From Candidatus Pseudobacter hemicellulosilyticus (lineage in GTDB: Bacteria; Bacteroidota; Bacteroidia; Chitinophagales; Chitinophagaceae), in contig CP119311.1 in NCBI GenBank assembly GCA_029202545.1, forward strand, positions 2,418,001-2,482,000: a DNA stretch of 64,000 bases. The letters run 5' to 3'. The translations under genes and the position numbers were made by a program. The stretch's first letter is position 1, and every line of letters starts with the position of its first letter. The notes beneath the pieces were generated by a model, which saw only the letters and a list, made by a program, of their open reading frames with translations, was not told the origin of the DNA and made no database searches. This document shows, piece after piece, positions 15,697 through 24,100 of the stretch.

Positions 15697-18498
15697 ATGG
15701 TCGTAACATCCAAGAAGCAGAAAACAGACAGGCAACCCGCCCGGGCGGTTGCATCCGACAGTATATATATTCAGGGCGCCCGCGTCCACAACCTGAAAAA
15801 CGTATCCATCGCCTTTCCCCGCAATAAATTCATTGTGGTGACCGGCGTTTCGGGGTCGGGCAAGTCGTCCCTCACCATTGATACCCTCTTTGCCGAAGGG
15901 CAGCGCCGTTATGCCGAAAGTCTTAGCGCCTACGCCCGCCAGTTCATGGCCCGGATGGTGAAACCCGACGTGGATTTTATCAAGGGCCTCTGTCCCGCCA
16001 TCGCCATTGAGCAGAAAGTGGTGACCCGTACGCCCCGCTCTACCGTGGGCAGTATGACGGAGGTCTATGACTATCTCCGCCTGCTCTTTGCCCGCACCGG
16101 CAAGACCATTTCTCCCGTCTCCGGCCGAGAAGTCAAAAAGGACGATGTGACTGACGTGGTGAGTGCTATCCGCCAACAGTCTGAAGGCGATAAAGTGCTG
16201 ATCCTGATCCCCTTCAAACAACATAAGAACCGGAAACCCAAAGAAGAGCTGGGTATCCTGCTGCAGAAAGGCTTCACCCGCCTTTATGATGGTAATATCC
16301 ACCATATAGAAGACTTACTGGAGAACGCCTCCTGGAAACCGGCCAAGGAACTGTATGTGCTGATCGACCGCCTGGTAGTCAAGGATTTTGATGAAGATGA
16401 TACCCACCGCATGGGCGATTCCATCGGCACCGCTTTCTATGAAGGGGAAGGGGAACTGCTGGTGGAGGTTAACGGGGTCAAAAAACTCCATTTCTCTAAC
16501 CGCTTTGAACTGGACGGGATCAGCTTTGAAGAGCCGGTGCCCAACCTTTTCTCCTTTAATAATCCTTTCGGGGCCTGTCCCACCTGCGAAGGGTTCAGCC
16601 AGGTGCTGGGCATTGATGCCGACCTGGTGATCCCTGACAAACGCCTCAGCGTATTTGAAAACGCTGTAGCTCCCTGGAAGGGCGAGAAACTGAGCCAATG
16701 GAAAGAGGCTTTTATCAAAGCCGCCAAAAAATTCAATTTCCCTATCCATAAGCCCATCATTGATCTTACCAAAGAACAATACAATACGCTCTGGGAAGGG
16801 AATGAACACGCCAACGGGATCAACGATTTCTTTAAGGAAGTAGAGCAGAATCTCTATAAAGTACAGTACCGCGTACTGCTGTCGCGCTACCGTGGCCGCA
16901 CGCTCTGCCCGGACTGCAAAGGTTATCGCCTGCGCAAAGAGGCGCTGTATGTGAAAGTGGGTGATAAACATATCGGCGAGCTTTGCGAGCTGCCGGTAAA
17001 AGACCTCACCCAATGGTTCGACCAATTGCAGCAGAGCGAGTATGATCAGCAGGTGGCTAAGCGTATCCTCATTGAGATCAATCACCGGCTCAAGACCCTG
17101 ATGGACGTAGGTCTGGGCTACCTGACCATGAACCGCCTGGCTAATTCCCTCAGTGGCGGCGAAAGCCAGCGGATCCAGCTTACCCGCTCGCTCGGCAGCA
17201 ACCTCACCAATTCGCTGTATATTCTGGACGAACCAAGTATCGGTCTCCATTCCCGCGATACTGAACGCCTGATCCTTGTCCTCAAAGAGCTGCGCGACCT
17301 GGGCAATACCGTAGTAGTGGTAGAACATGATGAAATGATGATGCGCGAGGCGGACTATATTGTTGATATGGGTCCCCTGGCCTCCCACCTGGGGGGGGAA
17401 GTGGTAGCTACCGGTAACTATGATGCTATTGTCAGCAATCCCAAGAGCCTGACCGGGCAATACCTCAGCGGTCAGCTTCGTATAGAACCGCCAAAGTCAG
17501 TGCGTAAATGGAGGCGCAGCCTGAAAGTGGAGGGCGCCCGCCAGAACAACCTGCGGGATGTCACCGTGGAGTTCCCCCTGGATACCCTTTGCGTGGTGAG
17601 TGGCGTAAGCGGCAGTGGCAAGACCACCCTCGTTAAACAGATCTTATACCCGGCCCTGCAGAAAATGCGGGGCGAGCCGGCCGATAAAGTAGGTATGCAC
17701 AAGGCTGTGACGGGGGATGTGGACTATCTCTCGCAGATAGAGATGGTAGACCAGAACCCTATCGGTAAATCTTCCCGCAGTAACCCTGTAACCTATATCA
17801 AGGCGTACGATGAGATCCGCGATCTCTATGCCCGTCAACCCCTGAGCAAGCTGCGCGGTTTCCAGCCCAAGCATTTTTCCTTCAACGTGGATGGCGGCAG
17901 GTGTGATACCTGCAAGGGTGAGGGAGAAACGATTGTGGAAATGCAGTTCCTGGCCGATGTCCACCTGACCTGCGAAGCCTGTGGCGGCCGCAAGTTCAAA
18001 GAGGAAGTGCTGGAAGTGCATTACCGCGAGAAAAGCATTTACGATATCCTGGAAATGAGCGTAGACGAAGCCCTGGCTTTCTTCAAGGATGAAAAAGATA
18101 TCGTGAATAAGATAAAACCCCTGAGTGATGTGGGCCTTGGCTACGTGAAACTGGGCCAGTCCTCCGATACCCTGTCGGGCGGTGAAGCCCAGCGGGTAAA
18201 ACTGGCTTCCTTCCTTGGCAAAGGGAAGGCGCAGGGGCATATCCTGTTCATCTTTGACGAGCCTACCACCGGCCTGCATTTTCATGATATCAAAAAGCTG
18301 CTGACCTCCTTCAATGCCCTCATAGATCAGGGCCATTCCATCCTGGTCATTGAACACAATACAGATGTGATCAAGAGCGCCGACTGGGTCATTGACCTGG
18401 GGCCCGAAGCGGGCGATGGTGGCGGCCAGCTGGTATATGCCGGGGTGCCGGAAGAATTAAAAAAGGTAAAAGAAAGTTATACCGGAAAGTTTTTATAG
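15697..18498 (+). CDS. uvrA: Excinuclease ABC subunit A
   Basis: UvrA is the damage-recognition ATPase of nucleotide excision repair and loads UvrB onto lesions. It has 933 residues with two ABC ATPase modules. Walker A sequences are GVSGSGKSS (lysine 56) and GVSGSGKTT (near 640); the signatures are LSGGESQR and LSGGEAQR. The second zinc module is complete (CDTCKGEGE...CEACGG, about 737-765). In the first zinc module the pair GACPTCEG is present but the preceding CxxC is replaced by NRFELDGISF. The usual CPxCG after the first insert is replaced by SPVSGREV. From memory this is the usual form in Bacteroidota and not decay. Confidence 0.96.
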   Translation: MVVTSKKQKTDRQPARAVASDSIYIQGARVHNLKNVSIAFPRNKFIVVTGVSGSGKSSLTIDTLFAEGQRRYAESLSAYARQFMARMVKPDVDFIKGLCPAIAIEQKVVTRTPRSTVGSMTEVYDYLRLLFARTGKTISPVSGREVKKDDVTDVVSAIRQQSEGDKVLILIPFKQHKNRKPKEELGILLQKGFTRLYDGNIHHIEDLLENASWKPAKELYVLIDRLVVKDFDEDDTHRMGDSIGTAFYEGEGELLVEVNGVKKLHFSNRFELDGISFEEPVPNLFSFNNPFGACPTCEGFSQVLGIDADLVIPDKRLSVFENAVAPWKGEKLSQWKEAFIKAAKKFNFPIHKPIIDLTKEQYNTLWEGNEHANGINDFFKEVEQNLYKVQYRVLLSRYRGRTLCPDCKGYRLRKEALYVKVGDKHIGELCELPVKDLTQWFDQLQQSEYDQQVAKRILIEINHRLKTLMDVGLGYLTMNRLANSLSGGESQRIQLTRSLGSNLTNSLYILDEPSIGLHSRDTERLILVLKELRDLGNTVVVVEHDEMMMREADYIVDMGPLASHLGGEVVATGNYDAIVSNPKSLTGQYLSGQLRIEPPKSVRKWRRSLKVEGARQNNLRDVTVEFPLDTLCVVSGVSGSGKTTLVKQILYPALQKMRGEPADKVGMHKAVTGDVDYLSQIEMVDQNPIGKSSRSNPVTYIKAYDEIRDLYARQPLSKLRGFQPKHFSFNVDGGRCDTCKGEGETIVEMQFLADVHLTCEACGGRKFKEEVLEVHYREKSIYDILEMSVDEALAFFKDEKDIVNKIKPLSDVGLGYVKLGQSSDTLSGGEAQRVKLASFLGKGKAQGHILFIFDEPTTGLHFHDIKKLLTSFNALIDQGHSILVIEHNTDVIKSADWVIDLGPEAGDGGGQLVYAGVPEELKKVKESYTGKFL

Positions 18499-18511
18499 GG
18501 GACGAACCAAA
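18499..18511 (-). repeat. Dispersed TGGTTCGTCC element, copy 2
   Basis: GGGACGAACCAAA begins immediately after the uvrA stop codon. It is the reverse complement of the core seen at 4614 and elsewhere. Confidence 0.5.
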
Positions 18512-18687
18512 GGGTAGCTGCCGGTGTGGACCCGTTCCGCTAAGGCAGGTTGGTCAATGGGGATTTCCTGCCAGGCCCGGGTTGCCTGCAAGGGCTGGCC
18601 AAGACCATATCTTGTCCGCTTGCTGACTGCTGAACTTTACAAAGCCCTTAACTTGATTACTGCTTTCTTTGCACAAATCGCTGTAGT

Positions 18688-19179
18688 ATGCATAAACTGG
18701 TCCTGGTCCTCGCATTGTTGATAGCCGGTCCCTGCGTCATGGCGCAAAAACTGACCCTGACGGACCTGACCAATATGCTGGAATGGGAGCATTTCCGGGT
18801 AGATACTGTCCTGCGCGCCAAAGGCTACCGGCAGATGCAGAAGGATGTAGATTCCTCCAGCCAGTTGTATCAATACGCACATTTTGAGAAAAAAGAAGAG
18901 GATGCCGCTGTGATCCGGTCGGTCATGTACATGGATGTACAGGTCAATGGCATGGAAAGCCGGCTGTTCACCTATCGGACCTACGATAAAGAAGAATACC
19001 GGGAATTATCCGGTTACCTGATGATGCACGACTACCGTGCGGTCAATACCGTTGATTATGGGGAGGAAAAGCAGGTGCTTTACGCCAACGGAAAAAAAGA
19101 GATCCGGGTGAAAGTGATCCGCAGCAAACTAAAGAATGGCAGGATCATCACTGCGTACGAATTTGAGCTTGGGCGATAG
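18688..19179 (+). CDS. Exported protein of unknown function
   Basis: The protein has 163 residues with a clear signal peptide (MHKLVLVLALLIAGPCVMA, cleavage before QK). The mature part of about 144 residues is polar, with alternating beta-type strands (SRLFTYRTYDKEEYRELSGY, EIRVKVIRSKLKNGRIITAYEF) and no cysteine or recognisable motif. I do not recognise a family. It stands alone between uvrA and a convergent DUF4293 gene, and the 3' region carries two copies of a dispersed repeat. Confidence 0.65.
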   Translation: MHKLVLVLALLIAGPCVMAQKLTLTDLTNMLEWEHFRVDTVLRAKGYRQMQKDVDSSSQLYQYAHFEKKEEDAAVIRSVMYMDVQVNGMESRLFTYRTYDKEEYRELSGYLMMHDYRAVNTVDYGEEKQVLYANGKKEIRVKVIRSKLKNGRIITAYEFELGR

Positions 19180-19300
19180 GAAGCCCAAAGGCGTTATTGC
19201 TGACTGGCTCCTGCCTGAACAGGCCGTTGTGCTGCGGCTCAGCTGTCCTGCAAAAATTCCAATTGTAATAGAAGCCTGTATGCAATAGTGAACCCGTATA

Positions 19301-19330
19301 TGGTTCGCCCCACGACTGCATAAAAAATTG
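19301..19330 (+). repeat. Dispersed TGGTTCG element, copy 3 (long form)
   Basis: This is a 30-nt unit starting TGGTTCGCCCCA and ending TGCATAAAAAATTG. It is matched at 25 of 30 positions by the copy 65 bp downstream. Confidence 0.6.
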
Positions 19331-19365
19331 CTATAGCAACCGGCAGGTAGCCATGAACCAGCCCA

Positions 19366-19395
19366 TGGTTCGTCCCAAAATTGCATAAAAAATGG
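19366..19395 (+). repeat. Dispersed TGGTTCG element, copy 4 (long form)
   Basis: The unit starts TGGTTCGTCCCAAAA and ends TGCATAAAAAATGG; it is a direct repeat of the unit at 19301. Its 5' end can pair with GAACCA just upstream (19355-19360) to form a small hairpin. Confidence 0.6.
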
Positions 19396-19421
19396 CCGCA
19401 CCTGCAGAGAGATACGGCCAC
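19387..19421 (-). terminator. Terminator of the DUF4293 gene
   Basis: TGGCCG (19393-19398) and CGGCCA (19415-19420) pair. On the minus strand the stem is followed by TTTTTT. It lies just past the stop of the leftward gene. Confidence 0.6.
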
Positions 19422-19447
19422 TCAATATTTTTTGCTGACTGATCTTA

Positions 19448-19873
19448 TTACCGCAGGCGTTCCAGTCCTTTCACCAGTTTCTCATCCCGGTAAATACCAC
19501 GGATGGAGAAGAACAGTAGGACAGGGATCATCACTGCTATTACCGCCGTGATATTGATGCTGCCCTGGCCGGGGATGAACTTTTGTGTCTGCATATAAAA
19601 CAGGACCAGGTTAATAATGGAAATAAACAGCGCCAGGAAACAAAGCTTCAGCTGTAATTTTCTATCCTTATACATAAAGAGGCTGATCAGCGCCACAATG
19701 CCTACGGCTACGGAGAGGATCAGCAGCAGGATATTACTGGTAGCGGTGAGCACCATGTATTGCTGCGGCTGGCCTTCTATAATAATATTCCCACTGTAAA
19801 AGGGCAGTTTCAGGGTCAGGAAAGCTGCGGCGGCAGCCAGTAAAAGCCAAACAGTTTGAATGCGTTGGATCAT
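19448..19873 (-). CDS. DUF4293 family membrane protein
   Basis: The protein has 141 residues when started at 19873 (MIQRIQTVWLLLAAAAAFLT); upstream in-frame codons lie within the promoter. MIQRIQT(V/L)WL is the typical beginning of the Bacteroidota-specific DUF4293 family. It has four hydrophobic helices arranged as two hairpins, with a basic loop (MYKDRKLQLKL) between the second and third and a charged C-terminus (RDEKLVKGLERLR). Function is unknown. It is a single-gene unit with its own promoter and terminator. Confidence 0.85.
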   Translation of the reverse strand: MIQRIQTVWLLLAAAAAFLTLKLPFYSGNIIIEGQPQQYMVLTATSNILLLILSVAVGIVALISLFMYKDRKLQLKLCFLALFISIINLVLFYMQTQKFIPGQGSINITAVIAVMIPVLLFFSIRGIYRDEKLVKGLERLR

Positions 19874-19893
19874 ATAAGTTATTTTGACAGACC

Positions 19894-19901
19894 CAAATGT
19901 A
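19894..19901 (-). promoter_or_regulatory. Promoter -7 box of the DUF4293 gene
   Basis: TACATTTG on the minus strand matches TAnnTTTG exactly, 20 bp before the ATG at 19873. This also supports the downstream start choice. Confidence 0.5.
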
Positions 19902-19939
19902 CACAATCTGTGCTAAATGCCGGCGGCCGCAGCAGGCTG

Positions 19940-20485
19940 CTATTTACGTTTGGAAACAAGGAGTGGCAGCTCCTCCATGTCGCCTTCCTGGACCCGGATC
20001 CTTTTCCATTCCCTGTCAAGGTTTATATGCACCACATATACGGTAGGGATACTGGGGAATTCCAGTTGTTCTACCAGAACTATCCGATGATCGTACCAGG
20101 TGCTTTTGATCCGGGCGCGCAGGTCGGCAGACATAAGCGGTTCTTCATAGTAAGTTAATGTGCAGATCCATTGTCCGCGGTGATCATAGTCTACGCGGGT
20201 GTTGATATTGTTGACCACACATTTGGCCATAAATCCGTTTTTGATAGGGTACCAGCTTTCGCCGCATTGAGGCGAAAAGGTCTTTGTAAAATGACGCAGC
20301 GCCGGCGCCGGTACATTGTTGCGGAAGGGCAGGCTGTTGTCAACGGCTTTATACGCGGTAACGGGTTCCGTTGCAGGCTGGCCTGTGCCCGGGCTGGCTG
20401 GTTCTGTAACCTGGGAAAAGCCGGCTTGCACCAGGAGCAGCACCGGCAGGGTGAACAGGAGGCGAAGGTTGAATGGCTTTTTCAT
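19940..20485 (-). CDS. Exported PepSY-like (BLIP-fold-like) protein
   Basis: The protein has 181 residues with a signal peptide (MKKPFNLRLLFTLPVLLLVQAGFS, cleavage before QV) and a Pro/Thr/Ala-rich spacer to about residue 45. The C-terminal part follows the pattern of Bacteroidota PepSY-like/beta-lactamase-inhibitor-like domains: a helix ALRHFTKTFS, then ESWYPIKNGFMAKCVV, VDYDHRGQWICTLTYYEEPLM and TVYVVHINLDREWKRIRV. Such domains are periplasmic and may bind proteins or inhibit peptidases, but this member's role is unknown. The family assignment is by pattern and moderately sure. Confidence 0.65.
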   Translation of the reverse strand: MKKPFNLRLLFTLPVLLLVQAGFSQVTEPASPGTGQPATEPVTAYKAVDNSLPFRNNVPAPALRHFTKTFSPQCGESWYPIKNGFMAKCVVNNINTRVDYDHRGQWICTLTYYEEPLMSADLRARIKSTWYDHRIVLVEQLEFPSIPTVYVVHINLDREWKRIRVQEGDMEELPLLVSKRK

Positions 20486-20692
20486 GGCTCTACTTTTTGG
20501 TGAGAGTAGGTGTTTGCATCCTAAAGGAACAACAGTTGAATGGCCCTGCCAGCCACTATTAGCTGTCCGGCAGCGGGCTACGCCAGATGGCAGACGGGCG
20601 GCGCTGCCGCTGCTGGTGGCCGATGTATGGCGTTGGTCGAATAAAGCCGGGCGGGCCGGGTATTATTGGTACATTTAATAAGGGAAATTGCC

Positions 20693-21751
20693 ATGACCGT
20701 TAACAGTAAAACCTTTAAGACCAATCTGATTTTCTGGACCTGCTACTTCCTGTATGAATGGCTGGCCAATTCTGCCTATGATAATGCTTATGGCGCTCAC
20801 CTGCTGGCGGCTTCCCTGTTCACGCCGCTGATCATCCTGGCTACTATTTTTACCATCTATTTCCTGCTGCGCTATTATTTCAATGGCGGGGAGAAATGGA
20901 AGTTCTGGGTGGGGCTTATTGCCAGTATGCTGGTGTTTGGCGTACTGCGGAGGACCATCAACTATTTCCTGATCTATCCCATGATCTGGCCGGATTCCAG
21001 GAACGCTCCCTATATCCTGCCGGTGAAGATCCTGTTCGAGATCGTGAATACCTACCTCATTGTAGCGCTCAATGCCATGTTCTATTTTACGCAGGCCTGG
21101 TACGAGCAGCAGCGCCTGGCGCAGAGCCTGCAGAAAGATAAAGCTGAAGCGCAGCTGGAACTGCTTAAATCGCAGGTACAACCGCATTTCATTTTCAATA
21201 CCCTGAACAATATCTATTCGCTCTCTACACAGAACAACAGCAAAACGCCCGACCTGATCTTCCGTCTTTCCTCACTGCTGAGCTATATGCTGTACGACAG
21301 CAAGCAGGACACCATCCCGCTGACCAAGGAAATAGAATATATCAGTAATTATATAGAGCTGGAAAAGATCAGGTATGGGGAGCGACTGGATGTGAGCATG
21401 AATATCCTGATGGACCCGGATCATATCCGTATAGCGCCTTTCCTGATGCTGCCACTGGTGGAGAACAGCTTCAAGCATGGGGCTTCTCATTCCATAGAAC
21501 ATTGCTGGATCCGCATTGATGTGCTGGCCCGGGAAGGGGCGCTGATCATCAAGGTGGAGAACAGCATTCCCATCAATGGCTGTATTCAGCATGCAAAGAG
21601 CGGGATCGGGACGGATAACCTGCGCAAGCGGCTGGAATATATCTATCCCAGGAAACATGAGTTCCGCTGTATTGCCGAAGAACAGAGCTTCCTGGCTACC
21701 CTTAAAATAAAAGACGTAGTACATGAAAATAAAGTGCCTGTTAGTGGATGA
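20693..21751 (+). CDS. LytS/YehU-type sensor histidine kinase
   Basis: This is an inner-membrane sensor kinase of the His_kinase (PF06580) family with 352 residues from the ATG at 20693. About four transmembrane helices occupy residues 10-135 and there is no large periplasmic sensor. A short coiled coil (QSLQKDKAEAQLELLKSQ) leads to the phospho-acceptor H165 in QPHFIFNTLNNIYSL. The ATP-binding domain shows LPLVENSFKHG and GIGTDNLRKRL. The response-regulator gene overlaps its 3' end by 29 bp, so the two form a translationally coupled pair. The stimulus is unknown; a membrane or quinone state is typical for the group. Confidence 0.92.
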   Translation: MTVNSKTFKTNLIFWTCYFLYEWLANSAYDNAYGAHLLAASLFTPLIILATIFTIYFLLRYYFNGGEKWKFWVGLIASMLVFGVLRRTINYFLIYPMIWPDSRNAPYILPVKILFEIVNTYLIVALNAMFYFTQAWYEQQRLAQSLQKDKAEAQLELLKSQVQPHFIFNTLNNIYSLSTQNNSKTPDLIFRLSSLLSYMLYDSKQDTIPLTKEIEYISNYIELEKIRYGERLDVSMNILMDPDHIRIAPFLMLPLVENSFKHGASHSIEHCWIRIDVLAREGALIIKVENSIPINGCIQHAKSGIGTDNLRKRLEYIYPRKHEFRCIAEEQSFLATLKIKDVVHENKVPVSG

Positions 21752-22448
21752 TGAGCCGCCTGCCATTGATCTCATTGCGGCGTATATTGATCGTATGGAC
21801 GACCTAGAAGTAGCAGGCCGCTGCAGTAATGCCATTGATGCTTTCGGTTTTTTACAGAAGAACCGGATCGATCTATTGTTCCTGGATATCAATATGCCCC
21901 GCATGAGCGGGCTGGACCTTATCCGCTCCCTGCAGGACCGGCCGCGGATTGTACTCACTACAGCTTACCGGGAATTTGCAGCCGATGGCTTTGACCTGGA
22001 CGTACTGGATTACCTGGTAAAACCCATTTCATTTGACCGGTTCCTGAAGGCCATTGCCAAATTCAACCAGCTGCATTCCTTCCGGCAGACAGAAGTGCCG
22101 GAGCAGCTGCCTGACGGTTTTGATAAAGCCTATATGTATTTTAAAGTGAACAAGGAGGTGAAGAAGATCTTCCTGCGGGATATCCTGTACATAGAAAGTA
22201 TCAAGGACTATGTGAAAATAGTGACGGCGGATAAGGCGCTGATCACTTACCAGCGCCTGAGTTATATGGAAGAGAAATTACCCGAGCATAAATTCCTGCG
22301 GGTACACAAGAGCTTTATTGTGTCTGCGGACCGGATAGCGGGCTATAACAATGATGTGATCCGTGTGGGAGAACATAGCCTGCCCCTGGGAAGAAGTTAT
22401 AAGCAGAGCTTCCTGAAGTTCATTGCGCATACGGCCAGCCTGAAGTGA
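21723..22448 (+). CDS. LytTR-family response regulator
   Basis: The protein has 241 residues. The receiver domain (about 1-120) has the acidic pair D9/D10 in LLVDDEPPA, the phospho-acceptor D55 in LLFLDINMPRMSG, and the conserved TAYREFAADGFDLDVLDYLVKP. The C-terminal LytTR DNA-binding domain (about 135-240) contains FLRDILYIESIKDYVKI and FLRVHKSFIV. It is the partner of the overlapping histidine kinase gene. LytTR regulators bind pairs of short direct repeats. The GC-rich repeats just downstream at 22486-22540 do not resemble those. Confidence 0.93.
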   Translation: MKIKCLLVDDEPPAIDLIAAYIDRMDDLEVAGRCSNAIDAFGFLQKNRIDLLFLDINMPRMSGLDLIRSLQDRPRIVLTTAYREFAADGFDLDVLDYLVKPISFDRFLKAIAKFNQLHSFRQTEVPEQLPDGFDKAYMYFKVNKEVKKIFLRDILYIESIKDYVKIVTADKALITYQRLSYMEEKLPEHKFLRVHKSFIVSADRIAGYNNDVIRVGEHSLPLGRSYKQSFLKFIAHTASLK

Positions 22449-22485
22449 GGCGGGTTATCCCATGCAGACCGAAGAGCCGTGAAGC

Positions 22486-22540
22486 CTGGCCCCCCGGGCC
22501 ACTTGGTCCCTGGCCGTCTGGTCCCCGGGCCTGCCCGCAG
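22486..22540. repeat. GC-rich imperfect direct repeats
   Basis: TTGGTCCCTGGCC (22503-22515) and CTGGTCCCCGGGCC (22518-22531), with GGCCCCCCGGGCC just before, form an imperfect repeat in the intergenic region after the LytTR gene. They may fold into competing hairpins. No gene is seen here. Confidence 0.35.
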
Positions 22541-22605
22541 GCTACATGACCGGGGTATTTAAACATCCTGTCTGACAGTGTATCCCGGCGGCCTGCAGCT
22601 GTGCA

Positions 22606-22632
22606 ATAAAAAAAGGTACACCGGAGTGTACC
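22606..22632 (-). terminator. Terminator of glyA
   Basis: GGTACAC / GTGTACC with a 4-nt loop is followed on the minus strand by a T7 run, 28 bp past the glyA stop. Confidence 0.85.
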
Positions 22633-22659
22633 TTGACTATAAAGTAATCTTCCCTGTCC

Positions 22660-23940
22660 TTATCCCAGTTCAGGATACAGCGGGAATTGTTTCATGAAAG
22701 TCTGTACATCACCTTTTACGGAGCTGATCACGTTTTCGTCATCGGTATTGTTGAGGACCTTGTCGATCAGGGCAACTACGGTTTCCATATCGCCGGTCTT
22801 CATACCGCGGGTAGTGATGGCGGGTACGCCGATGCGGATACCACTGGTCACGAAGGGGCTCTTATCGTCAAAAGGAACAGCGTTCTTGTTGAGGGTGATA
22901 TGCGCTTTGTCCAGGGTTTCCTGGGCTTTTTTACCGGTCAGGTTCTTGTTGCGCAGGTCAATCAGCATGAGGTGGTTGTCGGTCCCGTTGCTGATCAGGT
23001 TATAACCGCGGTTTACGAGGGCGGCGGCCATGGCCTGTGCGTTTTCCTGTACTTGTTTGCCGTAGGCGGTGAATTCGTCGGACAGGATCTCACCGAAGGC
23101 GACTGCCTTACCGGCGATCACGTGTTCCAGCGGGCCACCCTGGATGCCGGGGAATACGGCCAGGTCCAGCAGGGCACTCATGGTGCGGGTATTGCCTTTG
23201 GGATCTTTGATACCGAATGGGTTCTCAAAATCGTTCCGCAGCATGATGATACCGCCACGGGGTCCACGCAGTGTTTTGTGGGTGGTGGAAGTAACAATAT
23301 GACAATGATCAAAAGGATCGTTGAGTAAGCCTTTGGCAATGAGGCCGGCGGGGTGGGCGATATCGGCCAGTACCAGGGCGCCGATCTTATCGGCTACGGC
23401 ACGGATACGGGCATAGTCCCAGTCGCGGCTGTAAGCAGAAGCGCCGCAGATGATCATCTTTGGCTTTTCAGCCAGGGCGGTGGCTTCCAGCTGGTCGTAG
23501 TCTACGAGGCCGGTTTCTTTTTTAACGCCATAGAACAGGGCCTGGTAGGTCTTTCCGCTGAAATTGGCGGGGCTGCCGTGGGTGAGGTGACCACCCATGC
23601 TGAGGTCAAGACCCAGGATCTTGTCGCCGGGTTTGAGGCAGGCCAGGAAGACAGCTGTATTAGCCTGGGCGCCGCTATGGGGCTGAACGTTGGCCCAGCT
23701 GGTATTGAAGATCTGCTTGAGGCGGTCGATGGCCAGTTGCTCCAGCTCATCAATCACTTCGCAACCGCCATAATAGCGTTTGCCGGGATAACCTTCTGCG
23801 TATTTGTTGGTGGCTACCGAGCCCATCGCCTGCATGACAGGGAAGGAAGTAAAGTTCTCGGAGGCAATCAGTTCAATGCCGTGGCGTTGGCGGTCGAGCT
23901 CTTTGCGGAGCAGGTCAAATACAAGCGTGTCTTTTTGCAT
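22660..23940 (-). CDS. glyA: Serine hydroxymethyltransferase
   Basis: This PLP enzyme interconverts serine and glycine while charging tetrahydrofolate with a one-carbon unit; it is cytoplasmic. The protein has 426 residues, normal for the family. The PLP lysine is K222 in STTHKTLRGPRGG. The cofactor aspartate is D193 in LADIAHPAG, and the substrate-site segment GIELIASENF lies near the N-terminus. The start (MQKDTLVFDL) coincides with the conserved family N-terminus, which matters because the promoter -7 box ends only four bases before it. It is divergent from a nucleotidyltransferase gene. Confidence 0.97.
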   Translation of the reverse strand: MQKDTLVFDLLRKELDRQRHGIELIASENFTSFPVMQAMGSVATNKYAEGYPGKRYYGGCEVIDELEQLAIDRLKQIFNTSWANVQPHSGAQANTAVFLACLKPGDKILGLDLSMGGHLTHGSPANFSGKTYQALFYGVKKETGLVDYDQLEATALAEKPKMIICGASAYSRDWDYARIRAVADKIGALVLADIAHPAGLIAKGLLNDPFDHCHIVTSTTHKTLRGPRGGIIMLRNDFENPFGIKDPKGNTRTMSALLDLAVFPGIQGGPLEHVIAGKAVAFGEILSDEFTAYGKQVQENAQAMAAALVNRGYNLISNGTDNHLMLIDLRNKNLTGKKAQETLDKAHITLNKNAVPFDDKSPFVTSGIRIGVPAITTRGMKTGDMETVVALIDKVLNNTDDENVISSVKGDVQTFMKQFPLYPELG

Positions 23941-23944
23941 GGCG

Positions 23945-23952
23945 CAAATTTA
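23945..23952 (-). promoter_or_regulatory. glyA promoter -7 box abutting the start codon
   Basis: TAAATTTG on the minus strand matches TAnnTTTG exactly. The bases CGCC separate it from the ATG, so transcription should start at or next to the start codon. Confidence 0.55.
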
Positions 23953-24100
23953 TACCTTTTGGTCGTTCTGCGTTAAATTTAGTTGACATGCCGATATTGA
24001 TAATTTTACTATTTTCACAGCTTGTAAAAACCGAAGTTGCCTGCCCCGTCATGGACGGACGCCCGGTAAAGGGCGGCAGGGGAAGGCAAATATTATCAAC

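Noticed and set aside
17222..17240. GACGAACCAA inside uvrA, like the dispersed repeat
   Set aside because: It encodes the invariant LDEPS of the Walker B region; similar coding matches near 28838 and 61640 are also codon-driven.
20486..20692. GC-rich frame between the PepSY-like gene and the histidine kinase
   Set aside because: Frames here lack starts and family features; the stretch holds the two divergent promoters.
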